A DNA stretch of 15,343 nt, from positions 1 through 15,343 of the forward strand of contig DAOVYR010000005.1 in NCBI GenBank assembly GCA_030635525.1. Direction: 5' to 3'. The position numbers were made by a program, and so were the translations under genes. Source of the DNA: Candidatus Nanohalarchaeota archaeon. GTDB lineage: Archaea; EX4484-52; B79-G9. How positions within the stretch are numbered: the stretch's first letter is position 1; each line of letters starts with the position of its first letter. Below, one piece after another: positions 14,051 through 15,343 of this stretch. The notes under the pieces are model-generated. The model did no database searches. It worked only from the letters and a program-made list of their open reading frames with translations, and had not been told where the DNA came from.

Positions 14051-14620
14051 ATGATATCCTCTAAGTATTTTTCTGATTGCGCGCGTGTGCTTGTATGTCC
14101 TTCTAGTTTTTTTTTGAAGGTTTCTCCTAAGGATTTGTATAATAAGGGTTTTGTGTTTGCGCTTAAGAATATCGCTTTGTTTTCTTTTGCTCTCGGTGTT
14201 TTGCTTGTCTTGATGGGGCCTGATGTGCGGACCGGTTTTGTTGCCTTGTTTATGGTTGTCGGGGTTATTGTTTCGGGGGTTGCGGAGTTGTTTGTTTTTT
14301 CGTTTTCGTTTCATTTGTTTTTGAAGCTTTTTGGGGCTAAAAGGAGTTTTGATGAGACGTTTGGGGTTGTCGGGTATAGTAGTTGTGTTTTGCTTTATGC
14401 CTGGTTTTTGCCGCTTATGGTTGTTGCGCCGTTTCATGCGCTGTATATTGCGTCTGCTGGTTTTGCGCGGGTGCATAAGGTGAGCCGCTTTCGGGGGGTG
14501 GTTGCTATGATTTTGCCTGTGGTTGTTGCTGGGGTGCTTTTGTTTCTTTTGGTGCGGTCTGGGTCGGTTGATTGGGTTTTGAGTGCGCTTGAGTGGTTTT
14601 ATTCTGTTCGGGTGTTTTAG
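14051..14620 (+). CDS. Yip1-like integral membrane protein, 189 aa
   Basis: The N-terminal segment CARVLVCPSSFFLKVSP resembles the Yip1 family opening (nPxxfF). Hydrophobic spans then follow at about 33-56, 62-94, 107-138 and 148-168. The loop and helix LFGAKRSFDETFGVVGYSS (93-111) matches the Yip1 pattern of a short Gly/Ser/Phe loop before a Tyr-containing helix. In eukaryotes Yip1 proteins act in membrane traffic; archaeal and bacterial members have no established function. The start ATG 14051 is set by the GGTGA ribosome site; the open frame extends upstream into the coiled-coil gene but has no site there. It is followed by a stem-loop element at 14642-14713. Confidence 0.75.
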   Translation: MISSKYFSDCARVLVCPSSFFLKVSPKDLYNKGFVFALKNIALFSFALGVLLVLMGPDVRTGFVALFMVVGVIVSGVAELFVFSFSFHLFLKLFGAKRSFDETFGVVGYSSCVLLYAWFLPLMVVAPFHALYIASAGFARVHKVSRFRGVVAMILPVVVAGVLLFLLVRSGSVDWVLSALEWFYSVRVF

Positions 14621-14641
14621 AAGTTGTGTTTAATGTCTAGA

Positions 14642-14713
14642 GGGTATCTGAAGTTGGCGGAGCGAAGCGTAGCAAATTTGGGCGGAGTGTCAAAGGCACG
14701 TAGTCAGATACTC
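14642..14713 (+). ncRNA. Structured element: long stem enclosing a hairpin, then T-rich tail
   Basis: GGGTATCTGA (14642-14651) pairs with TCAGATACTC (14704-14713), a 10-bp stem with one G-T pair. Inside is GTGTC/GGCAC (14687-14691/14695-14699) closing an AAA loop. The 52-nt interior also holds two similar GGCGGAG segments (14656-14662 and 14681-14687). The outer stem is followed by GCTTTTTATAT. It may be the terminator of the Yip1 operon, a small RNA or both. It does not match tRNA (no T-loop consensus). Confidence 0.4.
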
Positions 14714-14743
14714 GCTTTTTATATGCAGTAAGTGCCTAGATTT

Positions 14744-15343
14744 TTATATCATTTTCCATGTCTTTCTTTTTTTAATATATGAATCCTCGTTATGGAAAAC
14801 TCTAAATATTTCACTAAAGTAAGGAATTTCAAATCTATATTCTTCTATTATCTTGTATTGAAGACAATCCAACATTTCAACAAAAAAACGAATAATGTGA
14901 AAGGTGTATAATTGTCGATATGGACCAACAACTTCAAATACACCTGTTCGATAACTCGCAGTTTCAACACTTAAAATGTCAGTCTCATCTTCGCCTCTGT
15001 GTCGTATAATTGTAATTGGTTCCATAAAGTGACCTATTATTTGAGAATTAGCTATAATCTTTTTTTTCTTTTTTAAAGAAACTAAATTAAAAAAATAACT
15101 GTCCGCTTCCTCATACCATATTCTAATGGGATCATCATAAGTTCTTTTATTAACTATTAAGTCAATATTAGAATATCGATCTCCTTTTCCAAACCTAGAA
15201 AGAATCATTAATATAATCTGATAAATATCTAAGTTTAAATCTTGTATAAAATGAAAGTTAAATTGGTATTCTTGCTTTAATTCTAATACTTTTTGATATA
15301 TCTTTTCAATATCATGACCTATTTTCTTTTTTAAGTAATCATC
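14744..15343 (-). CDS. Unknown AT-rich protein, C-terminal 199 aa (5' end outside window)
   Basis: The frame is open from the right edge of the window down to TAA 14744, so the start is missing and no internal ATG need be used. The visible part begins DDYLKKKIGHDIEKIYQKVL. The K-x-x-G-H-D-I/L-x-x-L/I-Y pattern recalls HEPN-type helical proteins, but I cannot confirm this. A segment GKGDRYSNIDLI (about 53-64) and a charged C-terminus follow; no membrane span or catalytic signature stands out. Base composition is far more AT-rich than the rest of the window, with A/T-run codons such as a Lys run (KKKKK), so the gene probably arrived by transfer. HEPN proteins often belong to defence or toxin systems; this is inference only. 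Confidence 0.6.
   Translation of the reverse strand, partial: DDYLKKKIGHDIEKIYQKVLELKQEYQFNFHFIQDLNLDIYQIILMILSRFGKGDRYSNIDLIVNKRTYDDPIRIWYEEADSYFFNLVSLKKKKKIIANSQIIGHFMEPITIIRHRGEDETDILSVETASYRTGVFEVVGPYRQLYTFHIIRFFVEMLDCLQYKIIEEYRFEIPYFSEIFRVFHNEDSYIKKRKTWKMI

Noticed and set aside
14642..14713. tRNA or tRNA fragment
   Set aside because: The outer stem is longer than an acceptor stem, and no GGTTCRANNCC T-loop or anticodon arm is present.

Overview
The window comes from an archaeal chromosome, most likely a DPANN-type or euryarchaeal lineage. It encodes the large subunit of the archaeal D-family DNA polymerase (DP2), an archaeal NAC protein, SecF and SecD in the archaeal order, a TctA-type (COG1784) permease and a Yip1-like protein. 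Promoters have archaeal TATA boxes, and several genes start where the transcript should start (leaderless). The N-terminus of a secreted VWA protein (MKKGQTIEILGF) resembles the pilin-like signal common in DPANN surface proteins. No rRNA, tRNA, CRISPR array or transposase gene was seen.

Layout: 1-2939 (+) is a tight operon holding the 3' part of secF, then secD, then an NAD-dependent sugar-nucleotide epimerase. NAC (2940-3284, -) is convergent and abuts it. An AT-rich gene-free stretch follows (about 3340-3598). 3599-7527 (-) is a cassette of three secreted, cysteine-rich proteins: two close paralogues (376 and 460 aa) flank a VWA-domain protein. The 460-aa copy carries an extra Cys-rich insert of about 76 residues. 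A TctA-like permease (7673-8911, +) is divergent from the cassette, and a 31-aa single-span membrane protein (8935-9030, -) faces it. 9031-9528 has no intact gene. It holds imperfect repeats, inverted repeats and what looks like the 3' end of a GNAT acetyltransferase. A 47-aa antitoxin-like protein (9529-9672, -) precedes DP2 (9779-13468, -). A two-way promoter separates DP2 from a coiled-coil protein and a Yip1-like membrane protein (13546-14620, +). These are followed by a stem-loop element (14642-14713) and an AT-rich unknown gene that runs off the right edge (-).

Functions fit together loosely. SecD/SecF and NAC serve protein targeting and export. The cassette looks like export cargo, a surface or adhesion module. 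The epimerase could supply sugars for the cell surface or for glycosylation of such proteins. DP2 is core replication.

The + strand is rich in G and T whichever strand carries the gene, which suggests a replication-strand bias across the window. That bias is lost in the Cys-rich insert at about 4050-4330, and composition also changes in the AT-rich right end. These are the best candidates for recently acquired DNA. The most interesting parts are the VWA/Cys-rich paralogue cassette and the degenerate 9.07-9.67 kb region.
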